From Gammaproteobacteria bacterium (GTDB taxonomy: Bacteria > Pseudomonadota > Gammaproteobacteria > JAJDOJ01), in the NCBI GenBank assembly GCA_022340215.1, contig JAJDOJ010000067.1, positions 1 to 34,231 of the forward strand: a DNA stretch of 34,231 nucleotides, given 5' to 3'. Shown here piece by piece: positions 6,891 to 15,555 of the stretch. Made by a program: the position numbers and the translations under genes. Under the pieces are notes generated by a model. The model saw only the letters and a list, made by a program, of their open reading frames with translations. It searched no databases and was not told the origin of the DNA. The stretch's first letter is position 1. Each line of letters begins with the position of its first letter.

Positions 6891-9386
6891 TCAATTCGCC
6901 CCGCCCGCCCGTGAATCCGGCGCCGGGAGCAGCGCTAGCTTCTCACGCAACAGGGTCGGGTTCAAAACCATCCCCAGCTCATTCAGGGACAGCCGCTGCA
7001 GGCGCACCTCCCTGTCGATGTCGGTGCGCAGCCTGCGCTGCGCCTGCGGGTCGTCCAGTCCCAGCAGTTCACGGATACGATAAGCCTGCCAGGCACTCAC
7101 ACGCGCCGCGGAGAGGGCCCCCGCCTGACGCCGGTAGGTCGCCGAGATCCCGTCCTCCAGTCGCAGAATCCCCGGAATGCCGCCGCCCGAGCGATACGCT
7201 TCCCACTTCTCCCTCGCCTCGGCTTCGGCTTCCTGCGCTCTCGCCAGTGCCTCGGCAGAGCGGACCTGCATGTCTGCCTCGATGGCGGAGAGGAAATACG
7301 CGTCCCTTTGCGGGTCCAGCATGGCATGGAAGGACAAAAGGGCGTCTCCGTAGCCCGGTGTGTCCCTTTTATCCCCCAGTTTCGCGAACTCGTCCGCGAT
7401 CCGCCGGTTACGATCCAGCTCCGCCTGGGCGACTTCCCCCCAGGAATTGTCGGTCAACCCCGCCAGGATGGAGAGATTTTCCTCGATATCCCCGGAGAGC
7501 CAGGCATCGGATGCAGCGCGGTACTCAGCCGAGATTTCGGGTGGCGGCAGGACATCGCGTCGGATCGCGGCGGCCTTCATCAGAAAGGGCGGGGTCCGGA
7601 AATCCGAGGCATCGAGCGCCTCCATGACCCCCATCAGGTCACGGGCCCCGATCTTCTCCTGGATATCGAGATACGCATCCAGATCGGCCAGGACCTGATC
7701 CAGACCGGCGATTCGTGGATATTTGTCGCCGACCCGCTCGATCTCTTCGGCGAGTCCCGCCGTCCGGTCTGCAGCGAGCGCCGCCTCGATCCGGGGGCGA
7801 AGCCGGTCCAGTGCAGCCAGGTACACCGACCGCTCGCTGCGCAGTTCCCGCAACGCACTGTAGGCCCGCGCCTGCAGATCGCCGGAGCTCGGTTCGTATT
7901 CGAGTATCAGCCGCATCCGGCGACGATTCCTCTCGTCGTCCGTCTCCCACCAATCGATCAGGGCATTGATAGACGCTTCGTCGACATAGATCTCGATAGG
8001 GGCGTCGTGCCCACCGCGCATTTCGACAAAGGCATCAACCTCGGTCATCCACCCCAGCAGGTCCAGCAGTTCCAGGCCATCGGTATTCGCCGCGGAGATC
8101 GCGCGCGCCCCGTTCAGGACCCGCCGTGCCCCGGTATGGTCCCCGCCCCTTATCGCCTCTGCCCAACGCGGAACCGCGTATTTCATCAGCGACTCGGTCG
8201 CCAGGTCCCGAATCTCGGGACTGTCGGGGTGCAGGGCAAGGTAGGCATTCGCCGCGGATGCGCTACCCTCGTAGTCACCGGCGGCGAGGAGCCGCTCGAT
8301 CTCGCGCTCCTGCCTGCCAACCAGATAGACCGTGGTCGCGACCGCGCCGCCGACCAGCAGCAGCAGTACCATAAAGACCCACAAGCCCCGCGAACGCCCG
8401 GTGCCGGGCTCCGAAAACGAACCCTTGAGCTCCTTGATAAACAGCCATTTCCGCCGCAGGTATCCCGGTCGGGCCTCCGCCGGCCGGGATACGTCCTTCT
8501 CCTTGACTGCCTCTTCAACCTCTTTCGGGTCACCAACCCTGTTCTCCTCCTCTTCGACGCAGAAGATATCCAGGAACGAATTGGCCGTTTCCACGAACGT
8601 TGTCTTTCCCTCTGGTGATGCTCTCGCCGGCAAAGCCCCCGGATCACCGGCCTTTACCGGCGATTCCGTCGCGTCCACGCCCCCGGTCTGCGGCTCCATC
8701 CGGACGCTGTAGCTGAAGAAATCCCCCCCGAAGGCTACGATGTCTCCGTCGGTGAGCGCACGCGCATGTTCGTCCAGCCGCACCCCGTTGACCCAGGTCC
8801 CGTTGGTACTGCCCAGATCCTCGATGTAAGGAATCCCCTCCTTGAGAAAAAGGTGTGCATGTCGGCGTGACAGGTAATTGACCTCGTCGTCGTGACGCGG
8901 CGCGTACTGGGAGAAGGTGTCGTCCGCCTTGCTGACCAGGAACGGGAAACGGTTGACCGCGATGGCCGCGATGTCCCCGGAAGACGACGGAACCAGCGTG
9001 AGGTGTGTCTCGGGACCGCGCGAGGCAGCATCGTTCGCGGCATCGGGGAAATCCACCCGGTAGGTGAGATGCTGCCCGAAGCAGATCTCGTCCCCCTGGC
9101 GCAACCGCGCGGGCTTTACAGCCACGATCTTGCCATTGACCGTGGTCCCGTTCCGGCTGCCGAGATCGGCGACGTAGAAACCGCCATTCTCGCTGAACAG
9201 CCTTGCGTGCCGGCGCGACAGGCAACATACCGCGTCCGCGCCGTACGCGGCGAACGGCACCTCGTCGCGACCGACGGGAAACAGCGCGTCGGCGATGATG
9301 ATGTCACCCAGCTCCGGATGGGAGACGGGCTTCAATCTGACCTGCATCGTGATCTGAGTTCCGGATTTCAGTTTACGGCCGGCCAC
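6891..9386 (-). CDS. Membrane protein with two FHA domains and a large periplasmic region
   Basis: An 831-residue protein of unknown specific function. Two forkhead-associated domains lie at about 30-115 (LSRRHARLF, DLGSRNGTTVNG) and 145-230 (LSRRHAHLF, DLGSTNGTWVNG); FHA domains bind phosphothreonine. A linker rich in acidic residues and Lys leads to one transmembrane helix at ~335-356 (LWVFMVLLLLVGGAVATTV). The remaining ~475 residues are Ala/Glu/Arg/Leu-rich, helical and repeat-like, and should be periplasmic. The protein would connect a cytoplasmic phospho-signal to the envelope. No Ser/Thr kinase or phosphatase is encoded nearby. The start is GTG 9386 or ATG 9347 (MQVRLKPVS); neither has a strong ribosome-binding site. 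Location between tolC-like and hlyD genes argues that it belongs to the exporter. Confidence 0.88.
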   Translation of the reverse strand: MAGRKLKSGTQITMQVRLKPVSHPELGDIIIADALFPVGRDEVPFAAYGADAVCCLSRRHARLFSENGGFYVADLGSRNGTTVNGKIVAVKPARLRQGDEICFGQHLTYRVDFPDAANDAASRGPETHLTLVPSSSGDIAAIAVNRFPFLVSKADDTFSQYAPRHDDEVNYLSRRHAHLFLKEGIPYIEDLGSTNGTWVNGVRLDEHARALTDGDIVAFGGDFFSYSVRMEPQTGGVDATESPVKAGDPGALPARASPEGKTTFVETANSFLDIFCVEEEENRVGDPKEVEEAVKEKDVSRPAEARPGYLRRKWLFIKELKGSFSEPGTGRSRGLWVFMVLLLLVGGAVATTVYLVGRQEREIERLLAAGDYEGSASAANAYLALHPDSPEIRDLATESLMKYAVPRWAEAIRGGDHTGARRVLNGARAISAANTDGLELLDLLGWMTEVDAFVEMRGGHDAPIEIYVDEASINALIDWWETDDERNRRRMRLILEYEPSSGDLQARAYSALRELRSERSVYLAALDRLRPRIEAALAADRTAGLAEEIERVGDKYPRIAGLDQVLADLDAYLDIQEKIGARDLMGVMEALDASDFRTPPFLMKAAAIRRDVLPPPEISAEYRAASDAWLSGDIEENLSILAGLTDNSWGEVAQAELDRNRRIADEFAKLGDKRDTPGYGDALLSFHAMLDPQRDAYFLSAIEADMQVRSAEALARAQEAEAEAREKWEAYRSGGGIPGILRLEDGISATYRRQAGALSAARVSAWQAYRIRELLGLDDPQAQRRLRTDIDREVRLQRLSLNELGMVLNPTLLREKLALLPAPDSRAGGAN

Positions 9387-9490
9387 CTGCTGGTTCTGAC
9401 GCCCGTGTGCGCTTGACGGTGGTCGGTCATACGGCCGTGCTTCGCCGGGAGCACTCCGACAGCCTGTTCACCCCGGCGGGGTGTTTCACA

Positions 9491-10960
9491 TCAACCGGAA
9501 GACCCGACCGTGACCGGGGGCCAGCCGCCTCCCAGCGCCTTGTAAAGTTCGACCGTGTCGGACAGTATCAACTGGTGGTTCTGAAGCAGTTCCTGCTCCG
9601 CCCGCAACAGCGAGCGCTCGGACTCGAACCACTCGAGTTGCGAGACCATCCCCTCCTTCAACTGCCGCTGGATCTGCTGGGAGACGACGCGCAGATTCTC
9701 CCGCTGCATCTCGAGTTCCGCCTTCTGCGCCCGGTGACTCGCCAGGTTGACCAGGGTGTTCTCCACCTCCTCGAACGCCCTGATCACCGTGCGCTTGTAC
9801 TCTTCTTCGGCCAGCCGTGTCCTCGCCTCGTTAACCTTCAACTGCGCCCTCACGTTCGGATCGAAGATCGGAATGTCGATCCTGGGGAGAAACCCGACCG
9901 ACCATGAGGCCAGCAGGTCCGTAAGTTCCAGGCTCGAATTTCCGCCCCTCGCGGTCAAGGTGATCGACGGCAGTCTCGCGAGCCGAGCCTGGCCGACGAG
10001 ATCGTACGCCTGCAGGACGCGGAACTCGGCGGCAATGATATCAGGCCGGCGCGACAGAAGATCAGACGGCAAACCTGCCGGGACCGCCATCAGGCGAACC
10101 TCGCTGCGCAGACTGCCCGGCGGGACGTGAAACTCCCCGGCCGGGATGCCCAGCAACGTCGCGATGGCATTCTCGGACAGTTGCCGGACCCGCTTCAACT
10201 CGAGGAGTTGGTTCTGCAGCCGACCGACCTCGGCCTTCTGCTGCATCACCCGCGTCTCGGGGATCAATCCCTCCCGCAGCATGGCGCCGTAGATCGCCAG
10301 GATCTGCCGGTTCTTGTCGATCATGGCCTGCTGCTGCGCGATCTGCTCGTCGAACTGGCGTATTCTGAAATAGGTCGTCGATACGTCCGAGACCATCGAC
10401 AGGTAGCCCGCACGCCAGTCCGCTTCGGTGGCGAAGTATCCCGCCTCCTGTGCCTGCACACCCTTCTTGAACTTTCCCCAGATGTCCAGTTCCCAGTTCA
10501 ACGAAGCGGCTGCGCTGTACTGGGTGCTCGTGCCCAGTCCGGCACTGGTCTGCACATTGGCGCCCGCCGCCGCACCGATGGTCGGCAGTCTCAGGGCCTC
10601 GGCCTGGCTGATGGCCGCGCCCGCGACCTCGCTGCGCGCCGCCAGCACCTTGATATCGATATTCTGCGAAATCGCCGTATCGACGAGCCCGTCCAGGTAG
10701 TCGTCCCCGAAGTTTCGCCACCAGTCCGGACGCACGGTCTCGGCCGCCGATACGTCGATCGCCGTCTCGTCCGACCAGGCCGGCTTGGTGGCGGTCTCAG
10801 GACGCTCGTATTCCGGCCCGGCGAGGCTTGAGCAGGCCGCCTGAACCAGGATCCCGGCGGCGACCGGTAATACCCGCAGCAGTGACATTCCCCGCCGCGG
10901 CAGGGCAACGGCCGCTGTGCATCGCCTGCAGGCCAGCTTGAACCGGCACCATTGATCCAT
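9491..10960 (-). CDS. TolC/NodT-family outer-membrane efflux lipoprotein
   Basis: A 489-residue outer-membrane factor. The start ATG 10960 (MDQWCRF) follows an excellent GAGGAGGAG ribosome-binding site. An export signal with a lipobox-like Cys (ILVQAACSSLAGP) indicates lipidation, although Gln at -3 is atypical. The rest carries the duplicated OEP signature of the NodT family: PDWWRNFGDDYLDGLVDTAI, SLNWELDIWGKFK, the PDIIAAEFRVL motif and SLTARGGNSS-type beta segments, followed by coiled-coil hairpins. It would form the outer-membrane channel for the exporter encoded downstream, with the HlyD-like adaptor. NodT proteins more often serve RND pumps, so pairing with a C39 exporter rests on operon position. 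It appears to be the first gene of the locus. Confidence 0.92.
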   Translation of the reverse strand: MDQWCRFKLACRRCTAAVALPRRGMSLLRVLPVAAGILVQAACSSLAGPEYERPETATKPAWSDETAIDVSAAETVRPDWWRNFGDDYLDGLVDTAISQNIDIKVLAARSEVAGAAISQAEALRLPTIGAAAGANVQTSAGLGTSTQYSAAASLNWELDIWGKFKKGVQAQEAGYFATEADWRAGYLSMVSDVSTTYFRIRQFDEQIAQQQAMIDKNRQILAIYGAMLREGLIPETRVMQQKAEVGRLQNQLLELKRVRQLSENAIATLLGIPAGEFHVPPGSLRSEVRLMAVPAGLPSDLLSRRPDIIAAEFRVLQAYDLVGQARLARLPSITLTARGGNSSLELTDLLASWSVGFLPRIDIPIFDPNVRAQLKVNEARTRLAEEEYKRTVIRAFEEVENTLVNLASHRAQKAELEMQRENLRVVSQQIQRQLKEGMVSQLEWFESERSLLRAEQELLQNHQLILSDTVELYKALGGGWPPVTVGSSG

Positions 10961-11437
10961 TTGCTCCTCCTCACCGGATAGCCATGTCGTCGCCGGTACG
11001 CCAACGTTTCCCACCCCAACCTTTGCCGCAGGGGCGCGCCAAAGGCCGACATCCGCTGGCGTGTGTTCGAACGATTCCGACACAGGAAAATTCTGACACG
11101 CATCAATCCACTGTCAATTCAACGTCCCGCTCACTCAAGCGCTCGCGCTTTTGACACTGAACCTCATCGAGTCGAATACGAAGCACACCGTATGCCAACC
11201 ACGCCAGAAATACCCCATCTCGTTAATATTGTTAGACTAAGTCTCGACGAAGCTGGCCTGTGACGTACCACGCCGGGTGAAACTGTCGCGGGTTGGACCA
11301 CAGTCACTCGTATCTGTTACCACAGACGTAACAAATGCGATACGCCAGACCCGCACGCCTCCCACTGCGCACGGGTGGAGCTGTTCCCTCGTTTCGGTGA
11401 CAATAGACCGCTTTGGTCCCAGGGAACCCTCGGATTC
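10961..11437. other. Divergent intergenic region between the export locus and purE
   Basis: About 477 bases separate the minus-strand tolC-type gene from the plus-strand purE. Short open frames here have no protein-like composition. The stretch has a candidate minus-strand promoter at 11090-11117, a small palindrome AAGCGctcgCGCTT near 11140, and GTTAC-N7-GTAAC around 11320-11336. I found no convincing sigma-54 (GG-N10-GC) promoter and no PurR-like box. Confidence 0.5.
11090..11117 (-). promoter_or_regulatory. Candidate sigma-70 promoter for the export locus
   Basis: On the minus strand, a perfect TTGACA (-35, 11112-11117) is followed after 16 bases by CAGAAT (-10, 11090-11095; 4/6 match). 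Transcription would start near 11083, about 120 bases upstream of the tolC-type ATG. The -35 is strong, but the -10 and spacing are ordinary, so this is only a candidate. Confidence 0.35.
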
Positions 11438-11941
11438 ATGCAAGATATCAAGCGCACGCCATTGGTGGGCGTCGTCATGGGAAGCGACAGCGACTGGCCG
11501 GTAATGGAACACGCCGTGGCCCGCCTGGAGGGCTTTGACGTGCCCCACGAGGCACGCGTCGTGTCCGCGCACCGCACTCCCGACCTGCTCTACGACTACG
11601 GAAGAACGGCGGCGGGCCGGGGTCTGAGATGCATCATCGCGGGGGCCGGCGGCGCGGCGCACCTGCCCGGTATGCTGGCGGCGGTCAGCCCCCTACCCGT
11701 ACTGGGTGTCCCGGTTCCGTCCCGGTACCTGAGGGGAGAGGACTCGCTGCTTTCGATCGTACAGATGCCCAAGGGTGTCCCCGTGGCCACCTTCGCGATC
11801 GGCGAGTCGGGTGCGGCCAACGCGGGGCTGTTCGCCGTCGCCCTGCTCGCCACCACGGACGCGGCCCTGTCCGAACGGTTGGTCGATTTCCGGCACCGGC
11901 AGCGGGACCAGGTCCTGCAGACCACCCTGCCACCGCAATGA
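11438..11941 (+). CDS. purE: 5-(carboxyamino)imidazole ribonucleotide mutase
   Basis: A 167-residue class I PurE, which converts N5-CAIR to CAIR in de novo purine synthesis. Family motifs are all present: GSDSDWPVM near the N terminus, VVSAHRTPD, the GAGGAAHLPGMLA loop, and the VPVPSRYLRGEDSLLSIVQMP region (written here as its parts SRYLRGEDS and SIVQMPKGVPVAT). The start ATG 11438 (MQDIKRTPLVG) gives the usual length; the frame is open 21 codons further upstream without a conserved extension. AGGGA lies about 11 bases before the ATG. It overlaps purK by ATGA, the usual coupled arrangement. Confidence 0.96.
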   Translation: MQDIKRTPLVGVVMGSDSDWPVMEHAVARLEGFDVPHEARVVSAHRTPDLLYDYGRTAAGRGLRCIIAGAGGAAHLPGMLAAVSPLPVLGVPVPSRYLRGEDSLLSIVQMPKGVPVATFAIGESGAANAGLFAVALLATTDAALSERLVDFRHRQRDQVLQTTLPPQ

Positions 11942-13077
11942 TCCTGCCCGGCGCCACGCTGGGCATGCTCGGCGGCGGGCAGCTCGGCCGCATGTTTGCG
12001 GTTGCCGCGCGCACCCTGGGATACCGCGTGTGCGTCCTCGACCCCGACCCGGTCAGTCCCGCGGGTACGATGGCGGACAAACACCTGTGTGCCCGGTTCG
12101 ACGACGCGGATTCGCTGCGACGCATGGCCGAGAGCTGCGATGCGGTGACCACGGAGTTCGAAAACATCCCTGCCGGGTCGGTTCGCGCACTGGAGTCACG
12201 CTGTCTCGTGCACCCCTCGGCGCACGCCTTGGAAGCGACGCAGGACCGCATCCGCGAAAAGACCTTCATCCGTGACCTCGGCCTTCCCACGGCGGCCTTC
12301 AGGACAGTACGGAATGCGGGGGAGCTTGCCACGGCCGTCGACGAGCTCAGGATGCCCTGTATTCTCAAACGCTCCTCGCTGGGCTACGACGGCAAGGGTC
12401 AGTTTTCGGTCAGCGACATCGGCACCGCCCGCCGGGGCTTCGCTGCCGAAGGCGAGGTGCCCAGCGTACTCGAGGAGCGGATCGATCTGGAGCGGGAGAT
12501 CTCCGTCATCCTTTCCCGCCACGAATCCGGCCTGGTACGCTGTTTCCCTGTCGCGGAGAACGAGCACCGCCACGGCATCCTGGATGTCACTATCGTGCCG
12601 GCCAGGATCTCCCCGGAGCGTGCCGACGAGGCCCGGCAACTGGCCACGCGTCTTGCCGAGGCGCTGGAATACGTCGGCGTGATGGCGGTCGAGTTTTTCG
12701 TAACGGGCTCGGGAACACTGCTTGTCAACGAGATCGCGCCTCGTCCTCACAACAGCGGGCACTACACCCTGGACGCGTGCGTCACCTCGCAGTTCGAACA
12801 GCAGGTCCGCATGCTCTGCGGCCTGCCCCCCGGCGACACGCGCCTACTGACCCCGGTCGTGATGACCAATCTGCTGGGCGACCTCTGGTCCGCCGGAACG
12901 CCCCCCTGGGAGCGCCTGTTCGCAGAGCCCGGCATCAAGCTCCACCTGTACGGTAAGACGGAACCCAGGCCGGGGCGTAAGATGGGGCACTTCTGCTACC
13001 TGCACGAGGACACCCGACACGCTCGCGCCCGGTCACATGAACTGCATGCCGAGCTCGGCGGGGAGCCAGTCACATGA
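11938..13077 (+). CDS. purK: 5-(carboxyamino)imidazole ribonucleotide synthase
   Basis: A 379-residue ATP-grasp enzyme that makes N5-CAIR from AIR, bicarbonate and ATP, the step before PurE. The N-terminal nucleotide-binding fold begins LGMLGGGQLGRMFA. The ATP-grasp part shows CILKRSSLGYDGKGQ, VLEERIDLEREISV and the metal-binding segment VNEIAPRPHNSGHYT. The C-terminal YGKTEPRPGRKMGH motif is typical of PurK. Start ATG 11938 overlaps the purE stop (ATGA), and its own stop overlaps the next gene's start in the same way, so the three genes form a tightly coupled unit. Confidence 0.96.
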   Translation: MILPGATLGMLGGGQLGRMFAVAARTLGYRVCVLDPDPVSPAGTMADKHLCARFDDADSLRRMAESCDAVTTEFENIPAGSVRALESRCLVHPSAHALEATQDRIREKTFIRDLGLPTAAFRTVRNAGELATAVDELRMPCILKRSSLGYDGKGQFSVSDIGTARRGFAAEGEVPSVLEERIDLEREISVILSRHESGLVRCFPVAENEHRHGILDVTIVPARISPERADEARQLATRLAEALEYVGVMAVEFFVTGSGTLLVNEIAPRPHNSGHYTLDACVTSQFEQQVRMLCGLPPGDTRLLTPVVMTNLLGDLWSAGTPPWERLFAEPGIKLHLYGKTEPRPGRKMGHFCYLHEDTRHARARSHELHAELGGEPVT

Positions 13078-14069
13078 AGGCCTTCGACGCATTCAGGATT
13101 TACTCGGACAAAGACGGTCACCGCGCCGGATTGGAAAGACTCTCGGTCGAGGACCTGCCGCCGGGCGACGTGGTGATAGAGGCTCGCTACAGCGGTATCA
13201 ACTACAAGGACGCATTGGCGGGGACCGGGCGGGGCAGGATCCTGCGCCGCTCGCCGCTGATCGGGGGTGTCGATGTCGCCGGTATCGTCGTCGAGAGCAG
13301 CGACGATCGTTTCAGCAATGGCGACGCGGTGCTGGTGACCGGATGCGGGCTCGGCGAGTCCCACGACGGGGGATACTCGGAAATCGTGCGCGTACCGGCT
13401 GACTGGGTCGTTCCCCTGCCAGAGTCGCTGGACCTGTTCGAGGCGATGGTGCTCGGCTCGGCCGGGTTTACCGCCGCCCTGACGGTCAAACGCATGGAAG
13501 ACAACCACCAGACACCGCAGCACGGCCCAATCGTCGTGACGGGTGCCACCGGTGGGGTCGGGAGTTTCGCGATCCAGATGTTCTCACAGCTCGGCTACGA
13601 GGTCGTCGCCGTCAGCGGCCGATCCGCGCTGCGCGATTACCTCATCTCGCTGGGCGCCGAAGAAGTGCTAGACCGGCATCAACTGAATTTCGGCGATCGA
13701 CCGCTCGAATCCACGCGCTGGGGCGGCGCGGTGGACAACGTCGGCGGCAAAACCCTCTCGTGGCTGACTCGCACCACGAAACCCTGGGGAAATATCGCCA
13801 GCATCGGGCTGGTGGGCGATCACGTGCTCGAAACCACCGTCATGCCTTTCATCTTGAGAGGCGTCTCGTTACTCGGCATCTCCTCGGGAAACTGCCCGGT
13901 CGAGTGGCGACACGCCTTATGGAAACGCATCGGGTCAGACCTAAAACCGCCGCATCTTGACCGAATCGCGTCCTCGACAGTGGCGATGAGCGAGTTGCCC
14001 CGGGCCTTCGATCGTTTGCTCGACGGCGGCTCGCACGGACGCATCGTGGTCCGAATCAAAGACGACTGA
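13074..14069 (+). CDS. acuI: YhdH/YhfP-family quinone oxidoreductase (acrylyl-CoA reductase type)
   Basis: A 331-residue medium-chain dehydrogenase/reductase without zinc-ligand cysteines. The GroES-like half has YSGINYKDALAGTGRG and GGVDVAGIVVES; the Rossmann half has VVTGATGGVGSFAIQ; and the end carries LLGISSGNCPVEWR and HGRIVVRI, as in AcuI/YhdH proteins. Characterised members reduce acryloyl-CoA with NADPH. The symbol rests on family resemblance only and the substrate here is not shown. It overlaps purK by ATGA; no metabolic link to purine synthesis is evident, so the association may simply be co-transcription. Confidence 0.88.
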   Translation: MKAFDAFRIYSDKDGHRAGLERLSVEDLPPGDVVIEARYSGINYKDALAGTGRGRILRRSPLIGGVDVAGIVVESSDDRFSNGDAVLVTGCGLGESHDGGYSEIVRVPADWVVPLPESLDLFEAMVLGSAGFTAALTVKRMEDNHQTPQHGPIVVTGATGGVGSFAIQMFSQLGYEVVAVSGRSALRDYLISLGAEEVLDRHQLNFGDRPLESTRWGGAVDNVGGKTLSWLTRTTKPWGNIASIGLVGDHVLETTVMPFILRGVSLLGISSGNCPVEWRHALWKRIGSDLKPPHLDRIASSTVAMSELPRAFDRLLDGGSHGRIVVRIKDD

Positions 14070-14087
14070 GACACCGCGGCCGAGCGG

Positions 14088-14708
14088 TTAGCCACCACAA
14101 TCGTATCCCAGGACCCCCAGCAGACGCTGGGTCATCCTCGCCGTCAGGCCCCACAGGGTCTCGCCGTCAAAGGCCCGATACTCGATCATGGCAATGCGGG
14201 CACCGGAACCCGGCAAAGGTCGTTCCAGGCATTGGTAGTTTCGCGGGTCGGCCAGCCAGTCGAGCGGAATCGTGAAGGCACGACTCACCTCCCCGGGCTG
14301 GCAATTCAGCTCGCAGGGCCAGTCCAGACAGCCCGCATAAGGGGTCACACGGTGGTTGCTGATCGTCAGATGTGGATTCAACGGACCCAGAATCCGCACA
14401 CCTGCCGGATCAATCCCCAGTTCCTCGCCCGCCTCGCGCAACGCCGTGGCACGCAGGTCGGTATCGCCCGACTCGCGGCGACCGCCGGGAAAGGCGACCT
14501 GCCCGCTGTGTGGATCGTCTCTGCGGCGTGTGCGCTTGATATAGAGCAGGTGCCAGTCGCCTTCGGCGACCTGGACGAGCGGCGCAAGCACCGCCGCCGG
14601 TATCGCGTCCTCGCCGAGAAACCTGGGCGGAAACGGGTTGTCGACGGTGCGCAGCGGGTACCGTGAGATGCGCTCCCGGATGATCGGCTCGGTCAGAACC
14701 AGACGCAC
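14088..14708 (-). CDS. Nudix hydrolase, CoA pyrophosphatase type
   Basis: A 206-residue Nudix protein similar to NudL/YeaB, which hydrolyses CoA to phosphopantetheine and 3',5'-ADP. The UPF0035-type motif (RRRDDPHSGQVAFPGGRRE) precedes a Nudix box, GGRRESGDTDLRATALREAGEE, seen here in pieces GGRRESGDTD and ALREAGEELGI. The assumed start is GTG 14708, two bases after the stop of the copper chaperone gene, so the two are probably translated together. It converges with acuI, with only about 18 bases between the stop codons. Confidence 0.88.
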   Translation of the reverse strand: MRLVLTEPIIRERISRYPLRTVDNPFPPRFLGEDAIPAAVLAPLVQVAEGDWHLLYIKRTRRRDDPHSGQVAFPGGRRESGDTDLRATALREAGEELGIDPAGVRILGPLNPHLTISNHRVTPYAGCLDWPCELNCQPGEVSRAFTIPLDWLADPRNYQCLERPLPGSGARIAMIEYRAFDGETLWGLTARMTQRLLGVLGYDCGG

Positions 14709-14710
14709 CG

Positions 14711-15190
14711 TCAGTGTTGATGGTGGTGCTGGTGTCCTCCGCCGCCCGATTCGGATTTGCGGACTTCGAACGGCACCGTCATCCGTCCGCCTCCCCGGAA
14801 GATCAGATCCAGAGAGACGACGTCCCCCTCGACGAACCGGCGGGACGGTATCATCAGCATCAGATGGTAACCCCCGGGGACCAGTTCCACCGTCCCCCCG
14901 GGGGGAAGATCGAGATACGGCTGCGGGGCCATCTTCGCCATCCCGTCCTCATGGATGGTACGGTGCATCTCGACCGAGTCGAACTGTCCGGACTCGACAC
15001 CGGTCAGGCGACGCGGATCGTTACCGGGATTCACCAGGGTCAGATAACCCGCGAGAACACTGGCGTTCGGCGGGGCCTCGCGAATCCAGGCGTCCCGCAC
15101 AAGGATGTCGTCCTGATCGGCGCGCGCCAGGGTGGTCCCGAGTATGGCCACGACAATGAATGCAATCAGTGGAATACGCGCTTGGTGCAT
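14711..15190 (-). CDS. Periplasmic PCu(A)C copper chaperone
   Basis: A 159-residue exported protein. An N-terminal signal peptide (IPLIAFIVVAILGTTLARA) is followed by the PCu(A)C domain: RDAWIREAPPNASVLAGYLTL, then the copper ligand pattern MHRTIHEDGMAKM and YHLMLM. The C terminus is glycine- and histidine-rich (GGGGHQHHHQH), a likely extra copper-binding tail. Family members deliver Cu(I) to the Cu(A) or Cu(B) sites of cytochrome oxidase. No oxidase gene or Sco homologue is in the window. It lies directly upstream of the Nudix gene. Confidence 0.93.
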   Translation of the reverse strand: MHQARIPLIAFIVVAILGTTLARADQDDILVRDAWIREAPPNASVLAGYLTLVNPGNDPRRLTGVESGQFDSVEMHRTIHEDGMAKMAPQPYLDLPPGGTVELVPGGYHLMLMIPSRRFVEGDVVSLDLIFRGGGRMTVPFEVRKSESGGGGHQHHHQH

Positions 15191-15555
15191 GCGTCTGTCA
15201 ACCTGCTGGAAGAGCGGTCAATTGTATCATGAAACCCGCGATCCGCCGGGCGCGGGACCGGCATCACCGGTAACCGACCGATCATTTCCCTGCTCCCGGT
15301 AAAACGGGCATGAGGGCATGTCCCGCGGCCCACGGTGGGGTTGGGGTATTCAGATCGCTCGTTCACTGGTTTATAGTACTCTTGCCCGGGGCCTGATCGC
15401 ATTATTGCGCCAGCGTATCGGGAGCGAGGGCCGAGTCCCGACGTGGTGCACCGGACATCGTCCGACAGCCTCACTTCATCCTCCGGAGAATCCACGACGA
15501 ATCCTAGGGCCACGGCATCCCTCGCGATCCGGCCGGTTACACGGAGCACTGACAG
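15191..15555. other. Divergent intergenic region upstream of gcvT
   Basis: About 365 bases separate the minus-strand copper chaperone from gcvT. They hold a candidate gcvT promoter (15349-15377) and would leave a leader of ~170 bases. The leader contains CGGGA/TCCCG complementarity around 15419-15440, but I could not recognise the conserved cores of a glycine riboswitch. Confidence 0.5.
15349..15377 (+). promoter_or_regulatory. Candidate sigma-70 promoter of the gcv operon
   Basis: TTCAGA (-35, 15349-15354; 4/6) and TATAGT (-10, 15372-15377; 5/6) are separated by an optimal 17 bases. Transcription would begin near 15384, giving a ~170-base leader before gcvT. This is a consensus match by eye only. 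Confidence 0.45.

Noticed and set aside
1414-10960. LapBCE/RTX-adhesin type I secretion system
   Set aside because: RTX exporters have a C39-like domain lacking the catalytic Cys. Here Q328, C334, H407 and D423 are present, and no RTX protein is in the window, so a leader-cleaving peptide exporter fits better.
15384-15555. Glycine riboswitch upstream of gcvT
   Set aside because: I looked for the conserved aptamer cores and did not find them. Only a weak CGGGA/TCCCG pairing is visible.
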